Shown piece after piece: positions 5,555-6,854 of a DNA stretch of 6,854 nt; positions within the stretch are counted from its first letter, which is position 1, and the number at the start of each line of letters is the position of its first letter. The stretch is taken from positions 1 to 6,854 of the forward strand of contig JAGXHH010000033.1 in assembly GCA_024636355.1 (NCBI GenBank), read 5' to 3'. The DNA comes from Desulfobacteraceae bacterium (GTDB taxonomy: Bacteria > Desulfobacterota > Desulfobacteria > Desulfobacterales > Desulfosalsimonadaceae). The translations under genes and the position numbers were made by a program. The notes under the pieces were generated by a model. It was given only the letters and a program-made list of their open reading frames with translations. It was not told the DNA's origin and made no database searches.

Positions 5555-6610
5555 ATGACAATTCGCGAAGATTTCGAAAAACGCGAGGAATCGTTTATTT
5601 CCTCCCAGGGGGCGCTCGCATCCCGGTCACGGGGTCGGCAGCGCGAAGAAATCCCTTGCCCGGTCCGGACGGTCTACCAGCAGGACCGGGACCGGATCGT
5701 GTTTTCCAATGCATTCCGGCGGCTCAAGCACAAGACCCAGGTGTTTTTATCTCCCCTGGGCGATCATTACCGGACCCGTCTGACCCATACCCTTGAGGTT
5801 GCCGAAGTGGCCCGAACCATCAGCCGGGCCATGCGGTTAAACGAAGACCTGGCCGAGGCCATCGCCCTGGGCCATGACCTGGGTCACACCCCTTTCGGCC
5901 ACAGCGGGGAAACGGCTTTAAAGGAGATTTATTCACCGGATTTCCGTCACAGCGACCAGAGCCTCCGGGTCGTCGACGTGTTGGAGAGAAACGGACAGGG
6001 GCTGAACCTGAGCTGGGAGGTCCGTGACGGCATTCTCAAGCATTCCAAAGGTTTTGGTGATATAATACCTGCAGATCCGGGGGAGATGGCCGCCACCGTG
6101 GAAGGGCGGATTGTGCGGTTTGCCGATATTATCGCCTATTTAAACCACGATCTCGATGATGCCATCCGCAGCAGGGTTATTGCCGCCGATCATGTGCCGG
6201 AAACGTGTTCCCGGGTACTTGGCCGGAGCCATCCGCATCGGGCAACGACCATGATCCGGGATCTGATTTATTCCAGCCCGGTGGTGGACGGCCATCTCGA
6301 ACTGGCGTTTTCAGGGGAGGTCTTTTCGGCCATGTCCGAACTGCGCCAGTTCCTGTATGAAAAAGTTTACCGATCCGAACAGGTTCACGGCGAATTTCTA
6401 AAATCCAAAAAAATCATATCGGAAATTTTCACCCATTTTTCCGAGCACCCCCGGCAGTTGCGGGAAAAACTCGCCGGCCTTGAAATGGCGGCTGCCTATT
6501 ACAACGATGTGCCGGTGGAACGGATCATCTGCGATTATATTGCCAGCATGACCGACCGGTACCTGCTGAATCTTTACAGCGAAATCTTTGTCCCTACCCC
6601 ACTGGTCTGA
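5555..6610 (+). CDS. dgt: Deoxyguanosinetriphosphate triphosphohydrolase-like protein (short HD-domain form)
   Basis: Dgt-like enzymes cleave dNTPs to deoxynucleoside and triphosphate and so limit nucleotide pools. From the ATG at 5555 the protein has 351 residues, the length of the short Dgt-like family and well below E. coli Dgt (about 505). Counting from this start, the HD metal site is His78 (RLTHTLEVAE), His107-Asp108 (ALGHDLGHTPFGHSGE) and Asp191 (VRFADIIAYLNHDLDDA). The segment DRDRIVFSNAFRRLKHKTQVF before it is typical of the family. An in-frame ATG at 5534 would add seven residues; I prefer 5555 because 'MTIREDFEKREESFIS' resembles family N-termini, but neither start has a clear ribosome site. 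A YkgJ-type gene begins three bases after the stop, which suggests one transcript. Confidence 0.92.
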   Translation: MTIREDFEKREESFISSQGALASRSRGRQREEIPCPVRTVYQQDRDRIVFSNAFRRLKHKTQVFLSPLGDHYRTRLTHTLEVAEVARTISRAMRLNEDLAEAIALGHDLGHTPFGHSGETALKEIYSPDFRHSDQSLRVVDVLERNGQGLNLSWEVRDGILKHSKGFGDIIPADPGEMAATVEGRIVRFADIIAYLNHDLDDAIRSRVIAADHVPETCSRVLGRSHPHRATTMIRDLIYSSPVVDGHLELAFSGEVFSAMSELRQFLYEKVYRSEQVHGEFLKSKKIISEIFTHFSEHPRQLREKLAGLEMAAAYYNDVPVERIICDYIASMTDRYLLNLYSEIFVPTPLV

Positions 6611-6613
6611 AGT

Positions 6614-6854
6614 ATGAATGACGACGTAATCAAATTATGCCGACTGGCTGCAGGAGCCGGCTTTTTCGAAGCGATCGAAGAACTGTTTCAGAAGATGGAC
6701 GACGCCTATGAGGCGGCCGCGTCCCATTATGGATTCGCCTGCAGCGGCTGCGAGGAAAATTGCTGCCTGACCCGGTTTCATCACCATACCTGGCTGGAGT
6801 ACCTGTACCTGCACCGCGGGTTTGCCGGATTGGAAAACCGCTGCCAGGACCGGC
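6614..6854 (+). CDS. YkgJ-type cysteine-cluster protein, 5' part only
   Basis: The frame is open from an ATG at 6614 to the window edge (80 codons). After an acidic helical start, residues 43-51 read CSGCEENCC, giving Cys43, Cys46, Cys50 and Cys51, then a triple histidine (56-58) and an aromatic stretch (about 60-66). The CxxCxxxCC arrangement is that of the YkgJ/UPF0153 family, usually described as putative zinc- or iron-chelating proteins of unknown role. The gene starts three bases after dgt ends, and only a weak GAAG lies in front, so it probably relies on coupling to dgt. The rest of the protein, including any further cysteines, lies outside the window. Confidence 0.7.
   Translation, partial: MNDDVIKLCRLAAGAGFFEAIEELFQKMDDAYEAAASHYGFACSGCEENCCLTRFHHHTWLEYLYLHRGFAGLENRCQDR

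Overview
The window looks like chromosomal DNA of a GC-rich Gram-negative anaerobe, most likely a member of the Desulfobacterota (Desulfobacteraceae/Desulfosarcinaceae type). That placement is inferred from the protein families, the codon use and the kind of intergenic repeats present. No rRNA or other phylogenetic marker is available, and the assignment was not tested by a search. Seven protein-coding genes are supported, five complete and two cut by the window edges. No RNA genes, CRISPR, phage, transposase or defence genes are seen.

The genes form two divergent blocks that separate at about 4229-4379. The left block is read on the minus strand. In order of transcription it holds a crotonase-fold isomerase (4228-3407) that carries the three acidic residues of delta3,5-delta2,4-dienoyl-CoA isomerase, then a 339-base repeat-filled gap, then rimO (3067-1751), the ribosomal protein S12 methylthiotransferase. 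A long-chain polyprenyl diphosphate synthase (1754-774) follows, overlapping the rimO stop codon in an ATGA, and last comes a secreted FlgT/LPP20-like protein (691 to beyond the left edge). The right block is read on the plus strand: an atypical tRNA-dihydrouridine synthase (4380-5408), a short-form HD-domain dNTP triphosphohydrolase (5555 or 5534 to 6610), and the start of a YkgJ-type cysteine-cluster protein (6614 to beyond the right edge).

Functionally this is mostly housekeeping: translation and RNA modification (RimO, Dus), quinone side-chain synthesis (polyprenyl synthase), nucleotide pool control (Dgt-like) and acyl-CoA metabolism (crotonase). The close coupling of rimO with the prenyl synthase is probably operon economy rather than a shared pathway.

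The least ordinary part is the non-coding stretch 3068-3406. It is a patchwork of several short repeat types: 14-base units facing each other at its two borders, a 9-base periodic CTGTG-type array, a GC-rich palindromic core with concentric inverted repeats, and a GGAGCGAAGCGAC motif. I see no novel gene system in the window. The best leads are this repeat mosaic, the divergent Dus active-site motifs, and the dienoyl-CoA isomerase signature.
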